Part shown: positions 1 through 8,883 of the stretch, one piece after another
Layout: each line of letters starts with the position of its first letter
Position numbering within the stretch: the first letter of the stretch is position 1
Position numbers and translations under genes: made by a program
Assembly (NCBI RefSeq): GCF_008993995.1
Contig: NZ_BKNN01000034.1
Span: 1-32,884, forward strand
Length of the DNA: 32,884 nucleotides
Source: Acinetobacter brisouii
GTDB taxonomy: Bacteria > Pseudomonadota > Gammaproteobacteria > Pseudomonadales > Moraxellaceae
Direction of reading: 5' to 3'
The notes under the pieces: model-generated
The model's input: the letters and a program-made list of their open reading frames with translations, nothing else
Databases searched by the model: none
What the model was told of the DNA's origin: nothing

Positions 1-86
1 ACCATTTTTAAGAATAATGGACGAGGAATTCCAACAAGTCGTTTAAATTCCCCATCATTAAATCTAGTTAAATTTTCATATTTCAT
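1..86 (-). CDS. Transposase, N-terminal fragment (IS5 family-like, runs off window)
   Basis: Reading leftward from the ATG whose first base is 86, 28 codons stay open to the window edge. The peptide begins MKYENLTRFNDGEFKRLVGI and continues with PRPLFLKMV. This pattern (MKYE, then EFKRLVG, then a helix ending in K-M-V) is typical of the N-terminal helix-turn-helix segment of DDE transposases in the IS5/IS4-type group. The catalytic DDE residues are beyond the edge, so activity cannot be judged. A -10-like TATACT on the minus strand (98 down to 93) with a TTGCGA in the terminal repeat about 15 bases upstream could be the transposase promoter; the spacing is short for sigma-70. Confidence 0.65.
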   Translation of the reverse strand, partial: MKYENLTRFNDGEFKRLVGIPRPLFLKM

Positions 87-100
87 GGGACTAGTATAAA
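73..100 (+). promoter_or_regulatory. Possible outward-reading promoter in the IS end
   Basis: On the plus strand TTTTCA (73-78) is followed after 16 bases by TATAAA (95-100). This is a plausible sigma-70 promoter pointing out of the element into the receptor fragment and hemO. The -35 matches 4 of 6 consensus bases. IS-borne outward promoters are well known in Acinetobacter; here it is only a sequence match. Confidence 0.3.
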
Positions 101-126
101 CAATTTTTTACTTTCGCAAGAGGTCT

Positions 127-2301
127 AATGATAGCCCGCAAGAGAACAGCAGCGATATCGTTCAACTGCCACGTATTTTTGCATCTGGACAAAATCAGCA
201 AAAAGATCATGGTTCTCAGACCATTATCTCTCAGGATCAACTGGAAAAGTCAGGTGCAACAGACATGGCAAGTATCGTAAAAGATCAGCCTTTGGTCAGT
301 GCACCGGGTGTCTTGGCGGGAAGTAGCGGGTCAAGTATTTGGCACAGTTCTGGCACAACCAGTTACAACATCCGTGGTGTTGATGGTAACCGTGTCGGTC
401 TGGATGTCGATGGTGTCGATATTGCCGAAGCAACTCCAAGCCCCGATAGCTCAAAAGCACAAAGTTTTGGTTTTGGTCGTGATTATATTGACCCAGAAAT
501 GTTTCGCACTGTTCATATCAGTGAAGGTGCAACCGATGTTGACAGCAATGGTCTAGGTGGTCGTGTTTCCTTTAGAACCAAAAGCCCTGAAGATTATTTA
601 AAAGATGGCAAGAACTATTATGTCGGGCTAAAACGTGGCTATAGTTCAGCAGACTCGGCCTATCAATATGCAGTGACTGCTGCTGCTGGAAATGATGTGG
701 TCAAAGGTTTGGTGGTCTACTCGCATCGTGATGGTGAACAGACCAAAACCAAAGGAAATCTTGCTGCCAATTCTGACGACTGGCGTTCTGATGCAGTACT
801 TAGCAAGTTACTCTGGAATACCTCTGAAAATAATCAACTTACATTTACTTTTGATTATTATCAGAAAGAAGATACCCAGTTTATTGACTATGACACTTTA
901 AAGTCGGGTGGTACATCCAGCTATACCTCTGGTCTGTATCAAAAAGCAACGGCTAAACGCACCCGATTCAGTCTGGATGATATCTGGCATGCCAATAACA
1001 GCCTGTTTGATGTCTTGAAAACCTCAATCTATTATCAAAACAGTGAAAGTCTCACGCATACTTATGGTCAATATTCGACTCGTGGGCTACGCAATGTTTG
1101 GTTTGGCTTCTATAACTCCGATTATGGCATCAAACTTCAGGCAGATAAGAATATTGGACGTCATGCAATTACCTATGGTGTGACTTACAGTGAACTTGAC
1201 CAAAAAATGCCATGGACCAGTAATTATGGCACAACAACATCTTTGGCAAATTACATGCCAAAAACCAACACGCAAAAAGCAACAGCTTATATCTCGGATG
1301 CCATCAAGTTCGATGTTAACGGGCATTTGTTAACGATTACTCCAGGCGTCCGTGCAGAATATCAACAGGCCAACCCAAAAGATACCGACAATTATCTGAC
1401 CGATTCTGCTTATGCAAGTTTAAAAAGCTCTCAGCTAGAAACAACGCATGACCATGCCATTTCGCCACAAATCGCGATGTCATATCAGCTTGCACCAAAT
1501 TATCTGACCTATGTTCAGTATAATAACGGTCATCGTCTGCCGACTGCGATGGAACGTACTGGGGTATATGGTGCCTCTAGTTATGGATATACCTATGCAA
1601 TTGCAGGTAATCCAAACTTAAAAACTGAAACCAGTCACGGTGTAGAATGGGGTCTAAAATCCAAACCTGCCCAAGGGTTAACCCTGAATGCCAGTGTGTT
1701 CTATACCCACTATAAAAACTTCATTGACTACGTTTCTACAACCCCACCCTCTTCTAATTATAGTCTCTACTATGAAATGGAGAACCTTGCTCAAGCCAAC
1801 ATTTGGGGCGGAGAACTTTCGACTCGCCTAGATTTAGGTGCATATGTGGATCAAGCGCAAGGCTACAGCATTGCATTGGCGGCTGGTAAATCTAAAGGAA
1901 ATGCCAAAGATCAGGATGGTTCAAAAGGTTCTATCAACTCTATCCAGCCAGGTAAAGCCAGCTTAACGTTGGCATATGACAATCCCAATAAACTCTTTGG
2001 CTTAAATGTCACCACAACAACTGTTGAAAGCAAACAAGCCAGCAGCAACGATACATCATCACAAACATATTCTTCATCATCAACTTATTACAAAGCACCT
2101 GCTTATACCGTACTGGATTTAGGTGGTTACTGGAATGTGAACCAGTATCTGAAATTGAATCTGGCACTGAACAATGTCTTCGACAAGAAATATTGGGATT
2201 ACTCCACTGTTTCAGCCTTCACAACCAGCCAGACAACATTGATTGACCGTGCAACAGCAACGGGGCGCAATGTGGTCTTGAGTGCTGAATTCAAATTCTA
2301 A
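127..2301 (+). pseudogene. TonB-dependent outer-membrane receptor (haem/hemoglobin-receptor-like), 5' end cut off by IS
   Basis: This would be a 22-strand outer-membrane barrel receptor powered by TonB, probably for haem or another iron source. The frame is open from just after the IS boundary, through a possible TonB-box region (DIVQLPRIF, about 163-189), the plug domain (YNIRGVDGNRVGLDVDGVDI region, about 364-426), barrel motifs resembling FRAP/NPNL of haem receptors (HRLPTAMER near 1530-1556, GNPNL at 1606-1620), and a C-terminal Phe. No signal peptide or start codon exists between the IS and 265; an in-frame stop lies at 97-99 inside the IS. The first ATG is 265, preceded by a weak AGGTG, but starting there would lose the TonB-box region and export signal. 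The neighbouring hemO supports a haem role; the substrate is an inference. I treat it as disrupted, though the barrel sequence itself is intact, suggesting a recent insertion. Confidence 0.8.
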
Positions 2302-2308
2302 ATTGCAT

Positions 2309-2328
2309 TGATCTCTTTCGAGAGATCA
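2309..2328 (+). other. UUCG-loop hairpin between receptor and hemO
   Basis: TGATCTCT (2309-2316), loop TTCG, AGAGATCA (2321-2328) form a perfect 8-bp stem 7 bases after the receptor stop codon. It is followed by a run of seven C (2331-2337), not a T-run, so it is not a standard terminator. It may stabilise or partly terminate the receptor message. Confidence 0.5.
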
Positions 2329-2414
2329 TTCCCCCCCTTGTTATATAGCTGTTTTCTTGATTGACAGGAAATTTGCCACAAACAAGATCGTTCTATTTAT
2401 TTAAGGAGATCAAC

Positions 2415-3011
2415 TTGAATAGCTCAATCTTAAATCAAAATGTCACCACACTATCTCAACGCCTCAAGACAGAAACGGCATCTGAACACGAACGTATGCA
2501 TCAGTTAATGGGGCAAGCCGATGTTTTTGCCACTCCAGAAAAATATGCACAATTCACGCTATCGCAATATTACTTTCAACAGGAAATCGAGAGTCTTTTT
2601 GACAAAGATGATGTTGCAGACCTGATTCCGGACTTGGAAATTCGTGGTCGTTCACAACAGGCGCTACTGGACTTGCAGGACTTAAGCGTTGAACCACAAG
2701 GCTCTGAGTTACAGAGCAAAAATGTAACGCTTCCTGCGGCATTAGGCTGGATTTATGTTTCCGAAGGCTCAACATTAGGAGCGGCATTTCTGTTTAAAGA
2801 AGCTCAAAATCGTCTGGGTTTTTCTACTGAATTTGCTGCACGTAATTTGGCAGCCTATCCTGAAGGTCGCGCCAAAGTCTGGAAACGTTTTGTACAAGCG
2901 CTTGATGATGCTCAATACAGCAAAGAACAGCAAGATCAGGTTATTCAGGGTGCATTAGATGCTTTTGCCTATTTTGGCGATGCACTTGAACAACTGGATC
3001 AGTTGAAATAA
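2415..3011 (+). CDS. hemO: Biliverdin-producing haem oxygenase
   Basis: Cleaves haem to biliverdin, releasing iron and CO in the cytoplasm. The protein is 198 residues, the usual size for bacterial HemO/PigA-type enzymes. Near the N-terminus is TETASEHERMHQLMG (residues 19-33), where H25 is the likely proximal haem ligand. The distal-helix region reads YVSEGSTLGAAFLF (residues 114-127), matching the family pattern EGSTLG. I chose the TTG at 2415 because AAGGAG (2403-2408) lies six bases upstream; the frame also has a TTG at 2361 without a ribosome-binding site. It follows the receptor fragment by 113 bases, fitting a haem uptake and degradation unit. With the receptor broken, its transcription may depend on the IS end or on a promoter I cannot recognise in the gap. 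No convincing Fur box was seen nearby. Confidence 0.88.
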   Translation: MNSSILNQNVTTLSQRLKTETASEHERMHQLMGQADVFATPEKYAQFTLSQYYFQQEIESLFDKDDVADLIPDLEIRGRSQQALLDLQDLSVEPQGSELQSKNVTLPAALGWIYVSEGSTLGAAFLFKEAQNRLGFSTEFAARNLAAYPEGRAKVWKRFVQALDDAQYSKEQQDQVIQGALDAFAYFGDALEQLDQLK

Positions 3012-3027
3012 TTACACATGCAAAGAA

Positions 3028-3076
3028 TTGATGCCCATCGATCTGACAAAAGCAGACTGGGCATCAAGCCATTTTT
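3028..3076 (+). terminator. Hairpin plus T-run after hemO
   Basis: TTGATGCCCA (3028-3037) pairs with TGGGCATCAA (3058-3067), a 10-bp stem with a second short TCTG/CAGA pairing inside. ATTTTT follows at 3071-3076. It could terminate hemO transcripts or attenuate reading into the DUF454 gene, which starts only 34 bases later with no room for its own promoter. Confidence 0.5.
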
Positions 3077-3109
3077 GTAGATTTCAATCTGTGTAAAAGG
3101 AATATTCAA

Positions 3110-3553
3110 ATGGAAAATCCTAAAACGATTCCAGAAAATCAATCTGTTTTCGCTTCCCCACACATAGCATCTACATCGGCTCGTTTAGCACAGCGTATCT
3201 GGGTTCAATGGCTGTGTATTCTGATCGCATGGCTCTGTATCGCACTCGGTATTCTGGGTATTTTTATTCCTGGATTGCCAACTTTTGATTTCTTTATGCT
3301 GGCTGCTTTTTTTGCAGCAAGAGGCTCACAGCGCCTTTATCACTGGTTATATCACAACCGTTTGATTGGTCCAATTCTGCAACAATGGCATCAACATCGA
3401 AGTATTCCGCGCAGGGCAAAATATTTATCGACCATGAGTATGAGCCTTGCAGCCCTTCTGATGATCTGGAAAATACCGCATCCATGGTTTGTTTACCCCA
3501 TGATTTTATGCATGTTCTGTGCTTTGATCTGGCTATGGAAACGTCCAGAATGA
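3110..3553 (+). CDS. YbaN/DUF454 family inner-membrane protein
   Basis: A 147-residue membrane protein. The core IFIPGLPTFDFFMLAAFFAA (about residues 51-70) followed by arginine- and histidine-rich RGSQRLYHWLYHNRLIGPIL matches the DUF454 pattern seen in YbaN. Hydrophobic segments lie at about residues 31-53, 59-70, and two near the C-terminus (105-120 and 125-140). The start is supported by AAAGGA about 10 bases upstream. It is third in line after the receptor and hemO. DUF454 genes occur near haem and iron genes in several proteobacteria, but the molecular function is unknown and I do not assign one. Confidence 0.85.
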   Translation: MENPKTIPENQSVFASPHIASTSARLAQRIWVQWLCILIAWLCIALGILGIFIPGLPTFDFFMLAAFFAARGSQRLYHWLYHNRLIGPILQQWHQHRSIPRRAKYLSTMSMSLAALLMIWKIPHPWFVYPMILCMFCALIWLWKRPE

Positions 3554-3600
3554 TTAAAATAAATGAGAAATAGCAAATCTGAGGCTTATCTTGCTCCAAT

Positions 3601-3637
3601 AAAAAAGCCAATGATTTGAATCATTGGCTTTTTTTAA
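3601..3637. terminator. Bidirectional terminator between the DUF454 gene and suhB
   Basis: AAAAAAGCCAATGATT (3601-3616), a two-base loop, then AATCATTGGCTTTTTTT. The perfect palindrome carries an A-run on one side and a T-run on the other, so it can serve both convergent genes. Confidence 0.9.
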
Positions 3638-3652
3638 TCTACTTGACCGCAA

Positions 3653-4483
3653 TTATTTCGCAGCATCTGCCCAAGCAGGAACAACCGCTTGCATCAATGG
3701 TTTCAACATTTTCATTGAACATGCCAACACTTGACCATTGTCCATAGATTCTGTGCCACCACGAGCATCAACCACTGTACCACCCGCTTCTTTCACAATC
3801 AGTTCGCCCGCAGCGATATCCCATGGTTTTAAACCAAGTTCAAAGAAACCATCAAAACGACCTGCGGCAACATAAGCCAAGTCAAGTGCAGCCGAACCTG
3901 TACGGCGGAATTGAGCGCCTGCTTCAGTCACTGCAAGCAAAGCATCAAAGTGTTGTTTTGCATAAGAAATAACTTGACCGTTACGTTTTGCACGGTAAGC
4001 ATGACCAACTGAAATAAAAGTATTTTCAAGGCTATCGCGAACATTCACACGAATACGGCGTTGGTTCATCATTGCACCACGACCACGGCTTGCAGAGAAT
4101 AATTCATCACGCACTGGATCGTAAATTACACCGTGTTGAGTTACACCTTTGTGCTGTACTGCAATCGAAATACAGAAATGCGGAACGCCATTAACGAAGT
4201 TGAGTGTGCCATCGAGGGGATCAATCACCCAACACCAGTCAGCATCGTGGCCTTTGCCTTCTTGCATGCCAAACTCTTCACCAAGGAAGCTGTGATTTTT
4301 ATAGCTTTTACGCAGGGTATCAATCGTGAGTTGTTCGAGGTAACGGTCAACACGTGTTACAGGGCCGTCGATGCCTTTTTCTTCAACTTGTAAATCGAGT
4401 TTATGACGATTTTGATGCGCTTTTAAAAGCTCTTGACCAACTGTTTGAGCCGCACGCGCAGCCATCACCACCATAGGTTCCAT
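3653..4483 (-). CDS. suhB: Inositol-1-monophosphatase family protein SuhB
   Basis: Mg-dependent phosphatase of the IMPase family; in Escherichia coli SuhB also joins the rRNA antitermination complex. From the chosen ATG at 4483 the protein has 276 residues. Metal-binding motifs are complete: EEFG (69-72), WVIDPLDGTLNF (85-96, with D88 and D91), and WDIAAG (221-226). The frame is open for 17 more codons upstream to 4534 (MHYSLSK...), but that extension is cysteine-rich and unlike the family, whereas MEPMVVMAARAA is the normal SuhB N-terminus. The gene lies downstream of dxs in the same orientation with a 124-base gap containing a hairpin, so it may have its own promoter. Confidence 0.92.
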   Translation of the reverse strand: MEPMVVMAARAAQTVGQELLKAHQNRHKLDLQVEEKGIDGPVTRVDRYLEQLTIDTLRKSYKNHSFLGEEFGMQEGKGHDADWCWVIDPLDGTLNFVNGVPHFCISIAVQHKGVTQHGVIYDPVRDELFSASRGRGAMMNQRRIRVNVRDSLENTFISVGHAYRAKRNGQVISYAKQHFDALLAVTEAGAQFRRTGSAALDLAYVAAGRFDGFFELGLKPWDIAAGELIVKEAGGTVVDARGGTESMDNGQVLACSMKMLKPLMQAVVPAWADAAK

Positions 4484-4534
4484 TGAACACCCACTACAAA
4501 TACAAATTAAAGATTTTGACAAAGAATAATGCAT

Positions 4535-4570
4535 AAAAGCGCGAGCATTTTAACAAATCTCTGCGCTTTT
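4535..4570 (-). terminator. Possible terminator after dxs
   Basis: AAAAGCGC (4535-4542) and GCGCTTTT (4563-4570) form an 8-bp stem with a 20-base loop, just beyond the dxs stop. Read on the minus strand the stem ends in a T-run (GCGCTTTTAT). The loop is long, so efficiency is doubtful. Confidence 0.4.
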
Positions 4571-4607
4571 TGCTAAAAAATATTTCGAAATGTGTAACCA
4601 GACAAAA

Positions 4608-6527
4608 CTATGCGATTTGCAAAGCTTTTTTCCATGCTTGTACAATCGACTGCTCAATACCTTCTGTATCGAGCCCACAATCATGCAACATTTGTGCGTG
4701 ATCTGCCTGATGCAAGAAGCTGTCTGGCAAACCTAAATTGAGTACAGGTTTCACGATCTGTGCTTGCGCCAAATATTCATTGACTGCACTCCCCGCACCC
4801 GCCATCACCGCATGTTCTTCCACAGTCACGAACAAGCTGGTCGTTGCTGCTAACTGCTGAATGATATTTTCATCAAGCGGTTTAACAAAGCGCATGTTGA
4901 CCACAGTCACAGCAACTTCAAGCTGTTTGGCTAGACTTTCAGCGACCTGCAACGCAGGCATGACACGGCTGCCAAATGCCAAAATACTGATTTTATCTTC
5001 AAACTGACTATTGAGTTCCGCCACAATTTCCGCCTGACCCATCGGTAAAGCTGTAAATTGTTGTTCGATTTCAACGCCCACACCCGCGCCACGTGGATAA
5101 CGTACCGCAGCAGGCCCGTTATAAGCATAAGCTGTGTGCAACATTTGACGGCATTCATTTTCGTCTTTTGGCGCCATAATCACCAAATTCGGAATGGTTC
5201 GCATATAGGCATAATCGTATGCGCCCGCATGGGTTGGGCCATCTTCACCCACCAAACCTGCACGGTCGATGCCAAAAGTCACATCTAGATTTTGCAAAGC
5301 GACGTCATGAATCAACTGGTCATAACCCCGTTGCAAGAATGTCGAGTAAATCGCAACCACAGGTTTCAAACCTTCACAGGCCATACCTGCGGCAAGGGTC
5401 ACCGCATGTTGTTCAGCAATGGCAACATCAAAGAAACGCTCAGGATACTGTTTGGCAAATTTCACCATGCCTGAGCCTTCGCACATCGCTGGGGTAATCG
5501 CAAGCAAACGCGAATCTTGTGCCGCTTGGTCACAGAGCCATTGACCAAAAACATCGGAATATTTCAGTGCTGATTTTTTCTTGACTGGTGCAGGTGCAAC
5601 CATCACGGCTTGTTTTGCAATTGCATGATAGCCAATCGGATCGGCTTCCGCAGGTTTAAAACCTTTGCCCTTTTTGGTATAGACATGAATCAGACGCGGC
5701 CCTTTGCGCTGTTTGATCGCATTCAGCACATGAACGAGCTGTTTAACATCATGTCCATCGAATGGACCGAAGTATTCAAACCCAATGGCTTTAAATAGGT
5801 TGTCTGCTTCTTGAGTCGCTGACTGGTGCAAGCGTGAGGTATATGCCCACTCAGGATGCGGTTCAATCACGGCATCGCCATCTGCATTAATATTGACAGA
5901 CTGCCCTTGCTCCCAAATCGCTGCCAAATGTTTAGCAAAACCACCTGTACTACAAGAAATCGACATGTCATTGTCATTTAAAATGACGATTAAATCGGCC
6001 TGATGTGCCACCGCATCATTCATGGCTTCAAAAGCCATTCCTGCAGTCATTGCACCATCACCAACAATCGCTACGACATCACACGGATCATTTTGATAGC
6101 GACGTGCCAAAGACATGCCTAAGCCCGCAGAAATCGCAGTCGATGAATGTCCCACACCAAAGGTATCAAACTCTGATTCTTCACGTGTCGGGAATGCTGC
6201 TAAACCATCTTTAGAGCGAATAGTGGTCAACTGTTCACGACGACCTGTTAAGGCTTTATGCGGATAAGCCTGATGACCTACATCCCAAATCAGGCGGTCA
6301 CGAGGTGTATTAAAGCAATAATGTAGTGCAACGGTGAGTTCAATCACCCCAAGATTTGCACCAAAATGTCCACCACTTTGTCCTGCGGCATACAAGATAT
6401 ATTGACGTAACTCATCCGCCACTTGTTCGAGCTGGCTTTGATCTAGCTGACGTAATTGCTGTGGATGGTCAATCGCATCCAACAATGGCGTAACAGGACG
6501 CTGAGTTGGTATTTCTGTATACAACAT
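4608..6527 (-). CDS. dxs: 1-deoxy-D-xylulose-5-phosphate synthase
   Basis: Condenses pyruvate with glyceraldehyde 3-phosphate, the first step of the MEP isoprenoid pathway; the product also feeds thiamine and pyridoxal synthesis. Length from the ATG at 6527 is 639 residues, normal for Dxs. Visible motifs: [10 protein letters not shown] (51-60, active-site His), the thiamine-diphosphate signature GDGAMTAG with NDNDMSIS (from about 156 and 184), [11 protein letters not shown] with the catalytic Glu, and [19 protein letters not shown] three codons earlier (6536) is also in frame, but AGAAGG sits two bases from that TTG and eleven from the ATG, so I prefer the ATG. A promoter with a palindrome over its -10 lies about 60 bases upstream. 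Confidence 0.95.
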   Translation of the reverse strand: MLYTEIPTQRPVTPLLDAIDHPQQLRQLDQSQLEQVADELRQYILYAAGQSGGHFGANLGVIELTVALHYCFNTPRDRLIWDVGHQAYPHKALTGRREQLTTIRSKDGLAAFPTREESEFDTFGVGHSSTAISAGLGMSLARRYQNDPCDVVAIVGDGAMTAGMAFEAMNDAVAHQADLIVILNDNDMSISCSTGGFAKHLAAIWEQGQSVNINADGDAVIEPHPEWAYTSRLHQSATQEADNLFKAIGFEYFGPFDGHDVKQLVHVLNAIKQRKGPRLIHVYTKKGKGFKPAEADPIGYHAIAKQAVMVAPAPVKKKSALKYSDVFGQWLCDQAAQDSRLLAITPAMCEGSGMVKFAKQYPERFFDVAIAEQHAVTLAAGMACEGLKPVVAIYSTFLQRGYDQLIHDVALQNLDVTFGIDRAGLVGEDGPTHAGAYDYAYMRTIPNLVIMAPKDENECRQMLHTAYAYNGPAAVRYPRGAGVGVEIEQQFTALPMGQAEIVAELNSQFEDKISILAFGSRVMPALQVAESLAKQLEVAVTVVNMRFVKPLDENIIQQLAATTSLFVTVEEHAVMAGAGSAVNEYLAQAQIVKPVLNLGLPDSFLHQADHAQMLHDCGLDTEGIEQSIVQAWKKALQIA

Positions 6528-6583
6528 ATGTGGCAAAGCCTTCTAGAGCCTGGCAAATCCTAAGCTAGGTATATTGCGTTAAA

Positions 6584-6604
6584 TCGATAATTCTACCTTA
6601 TCGA
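6584..6604. repeat. Inverted repeat over the dxs -10 element
   Basis: TCGATAA (6584-6590) and TTATCGA (6598-6604) are separated by seven bases. The predicted -10 hexamer (6590-6595) falls in the middle, the position expected for a repressor operator. The protein that might bind is not known. Confidence 0.4.
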
Positions 6605-6617
6605 ACGTTGTTTTCAA
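6590..6617 (-). promoter_or_regulatory. Predicted dxs promoter
   Basis: On the minus strand TTGAAA (6617 down to 6612), a 16-base spacer and TAGAAT (6595 down to 6590) make a good sigma-70 match. The transcript would begin near 6583 with a leader of about 56 bases. Confidence 0.5.
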
Positions 6618-6829
6618 TGAGCCACATATCTTTTGATGTAGTCTTGCACATTGCTTTTGTCCTAGACAAGGCTGTGATTATCCTGAAAAATGATAGCGAT
6701 ATTCAACTATTATTATTTGCTTTCTACAAAAAAATAAATTGATTGGCGTAATTTTTGTATGCGCAAGCTATCAATAGTTGAGCATTGCGCTATACTTTGG
6801 TCGACTATTCATAACGAAAGAGCTGAACT

Positions 6830-7432
6830 GTGCCGATTGCTTTTGTTGCTACCTCCAAACTTCCGACCGCCTTTGGCGATTTTCATCTTAGTGTTTTTCA
6901 AGATCCTGAAACAGGTGAAGAACATGTGGCCTTATGGAAAGGTTTGGACATGCCAGCAGCTGCACCCGTTTTAGTACGCATTCACTCTGAGTGCCTCACT
7001 GGTGATGCATTTTCATCCTTAAAATGTGATTGTGGCCCGCAGCTTAAAGCCACTCAAAAAATGATTAATGATGCAGGTCAAGGCGTGATTTTATACTTAC
7101 GCCAAGAAGGTCGCGGCATTGGTTTAACCAATAAAATCCGTGCATATGCCTTACAAGATCAAGGACATGATACGGTCGATGCCAATTTAATGCTCAACTT
7201 GCCTGCCGATGCACGTCGCTATGACATGTGTAAAATCATGCTCGATCATTTACAAGTTCATCAAGTTAAACTGATCACCAACAATCCACTTAAGCTGATT
7301 GCCCTGCGTGATTTAGGCATTGATGTGGTGGATCGTGTTCCTTTGACCGTCGGATTAAATCCATTTAATCAACAATACCTCAAAACCAAACATGACCGTA
7401 TGTCGCACATGTATAAAGAAGATGATTTTTAA
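6830..7432 (+). CDS. ribA: GTP cyclohydrolase II
   Basis: Opens GTP to the diaminopyrimidine that starts riboflavin synthesis. The 200-residue single-domain form is present, without a fused RibB domain. The zinc ligands are C55, C66 and C68 in [18 protein letters not shown], the catalytic stretch is [20 protein letters not shown] (90-109, with Y106), and GHDTVDAN follows. The start is GTG at 6830; no ATG in frame gives a complete N-terminus, and the first residues ([13 protein letters not shown]) match the family beginning. A weak AAAGAG lies about ten bases upstream. The gene is divergent from dxs and convergent with hemN. Confidence 0.94.
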   Translation: MPIAFVATSKLPTAFGDFHLSVFQDPETGEEHVALWKGLDMPAAAPVLVRIHSECLTGDAFSSLKCDCGPQLKATQKMINDAGQGVILYLRQEGRGIGLTNKIRAYALQDQGHDTVDANLMLNLPADARRYDMCKIMLDHLQVHQVKLITNNPLKLIALRDLGIDVVDRVPLTVGLNPFNQQYLKTKHDRMSHMYKEDDF

Positions 7433-7466
7433 ATCATCGTCTTCTCAATCAGCCAGTTCAGGCAAA

Positions 7467-7493
7467 TAAAAGGGCATTTTAAAATGCCCTTTT
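7467..7493. terminator. Bidirectional terminator between ribA and hemN
   Basis: AAAAGGGCATTT is followed directly by its reverse complement AAATGCCCTTTT with a two-base centre. A-run and T-run flanks allow use on both strands. Confidence 0.9.
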
Positions 7494-7515
7494 TCGTTTT
7501 TTAGCAAATTAAATG

Positions 7516-8883
7516 TTAAATGGTCATTGAGAAAATTCGGGTTTGAGGCATTTTCCGTTTTAGATGCAAATCAAAGGCCATACAGATATTGCGAATAAAT
7601 GGCTTGCCCTGTTCAGTAATTTGAATGCCTTGTGGCTGAAGCATGAGTAACCCATCTTGCTGCATTTCCTCTAACTGACTCAGTACTTCAGGCAACTCAG
7701 GAAATGCCATGCTTGGCTCTGCCCATGAAGTTTTAAAGGTACACATTAAGTTCAAAATATGCTGACGAATGATTAAATCTTCCTGTGACAGGATATGCCC
7801 TTTAAACACAGGAATTTCATTTTGCTCTAAGCGTGCGTAGTAATCTTCGAGCGTTTTTTCATTTTGAGCAAAACTGTACCAACTGTCACTAATGGAAGAG
7901 AGTCCCAAACCAATCATCACTTTGGTTTTAGATGAGGTATAACCCATAAAGTTACGGTGCAAACTACCCTGCTGAAAGGACTGATACATACTGTCATGCT
8001 CGAGCGCAAAATGATCCATGCCAATTTCATGATAACCATGTGCCAACAAACGCTTTTTACCTTCTTCATACAGGGTGCGCTTCACATCATCTTTCGGTAC
8101 ATCCTGATCTTTAAAACCACGCTGACCATTGCCCTTAATCCAAGGTACATGCGCATAACTATAAAATGCCAAGCGGTCAGGACTGAGGCTGTTGGTTTTT
8201 TCAATCGTGTTCAGCACATCTTCCAGACTTTGAAATGGCAGACCAAACACCAAATCATGCGAAATTGATTCATAGCCAATTTCACGCGCCCAACGTGTCA
8301 CCTGTTCAACATGCTCAAAGGGTTGAATACGGTGAATGGCTTTCTGCACATTTAAATTATAATCCTGCACCCCATAGCTGACACGGCGAAAGCCCACATC
8401 ATACAACGCTTGTAACTGCTCACGCGTGGTGTTGTTCGGATGTCCTTCAAAACTAAATTCGTGCTGTGGTGCAATCTCGGCTTTGGCTAAAATGCCCTGA
8501 ATCAACTCTACCAAATGTTCTGCCGAGAAAAAAGTTGGCGTCCCGCCACCCAAATGAATTTCTTTAATCATCGGGCGGTCTTGCAAAAGCTGACAATACA
8601 ATGCCCATTCTTTCAGAACCGCCTGAATATAAGGCTGCTCCATCTCATGGCGTTTGGTCACGCGTTTATGGCAACCGCAAAACGTACATAAACTTTCACA
8701 AAACGGTAGATGAATATATAAGCTAATCCCTTCACTGTGATTTGATTCATCAAAAGCACGTTTTAAAGTCTGCTGCCAAAGCTCAACTGAAAAATGCTGA
8801 CTTTCCCAATACGGTACCGTTGGATAACTGGTATAGCGTGGTCCTGGAACATTATATTTTTGAATTAGCGAGGTTATACGCAT
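7516..8883 (-). CDS. hemN: Oxygen-independent coproporphyrinogen III dehydrogenase
   Basis: Radical-SAM enzyme that converts coproporphyrinogen III to protoporphyrinogen IX without oxygen. The 455-residue length is typical. The cluster motif is CESLCTFCGC at residues 62-71, i.e. CX3CX2CXC with C62, C66, C69 and C71. This fourth cysteine distinguishes HemN from the HemW paralogue at 17657-18811. GGGTPTFF follows further on as the SAM-binding glycine motif. The gene points away from hemF with 263 bases between the start codons, and an exact FNR-type site lies there, suggesting induction when oxygen falls. No strong ribosome-binding site precedes the ATG. Confidence 0.95.
   Translation of the reverse strand: MRITSLIQKYNVPGPRYTSYPTVPYWESQHFSVELWQQTLKRAFDESNHSEGISLYIHLPFCESLCTFCGCHKRVTKRHEMEQPYIQAVLKEWALYCQLLQDRPMIKEIHLGGGTPTFFSAEHLVELIQGILAKAEIAPQHEFSFEGHPNNTTREQLQALYDVGFRRVSYGVQDYNLNVQKAIHRIQPFEHVEQVTRWAREIGYESISHDLVFGLPFQSLEDVLNTIEKTNSLSPDRLAFYSYAHVPWIKGNGQRGFKDQDVPKDDVKRTLYEEGKKRLLAHGYHEIGMDHFALEHDSMYQSFQQGSLHRNFMGYTSSKTKVMIGLGLSSISDSWYSFAQNEKTLEDYYARLEQNEIPVFKGHILSQEDLIIRQHILNLMCTFKTSWAEPSMAFPELPEVLSQLEEMQQDGLLMLQPQGIQITEQGKPFIRNICMAFDLHLKRKMPQTRIFSMTI

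Larger units (their letters stand above)
1..126 (-). mobile_element. End of an IS5-like insertion sequence (truncated by window edge)
   Basis: The sequence holds the start of a transposase on the minus strand (ATG at 86) followed by about 40 bases up to a probable terminal inverted repeat, CGCAAGAGGTCT on the plus strand at 115-126. At 127 the reading frame of the neighbouring receptor gene resumes, which places the element boundary there to within a few bases. Repeat ends of the type AGACCTCTTGCG, seen reading inward, are reminiscent of IS5-family elements; that assignment is from memory. The other end, the second repeat and the target-site duplication lie outside the window. Confidence 0.75.
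6528..6829. other. Divergent dxs/ribA intergenic region (302 bases)
   Basis: Besides the dxs promoter and its inverted repeat, the ribA side shows a -10-like TATACT at 6791-6796 without a convincing -35. I see no FMN riboswitch, small ORF or RNA gene here. Confidence 0.5.

Noticed and set aside
265-2301. Treating ATG 265 as the true start of a complete receptor gene
   Set aside because: The frame continues upstream to the IS boundary with TonB-box and plug-like sequence; a start at 265 would have no signal peptide.
2361-2414. N-terminal extension of HemO from TTG 2361
   Set aside because: No ribosome-binding site there and the extra residues are unlike the family; TTG 2415 follows AAGGAG.
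4484-4534. 17-residue N-terminal extension of SuhB
   Set aside because: Cysteine-rich and not family-like; the downstream ATG gives the normal SuhB start.
6528-6829. FMN riboswitch upstream of ribA
   Set aside because: No RFN-element core sequence or matching stems were seen in the region.
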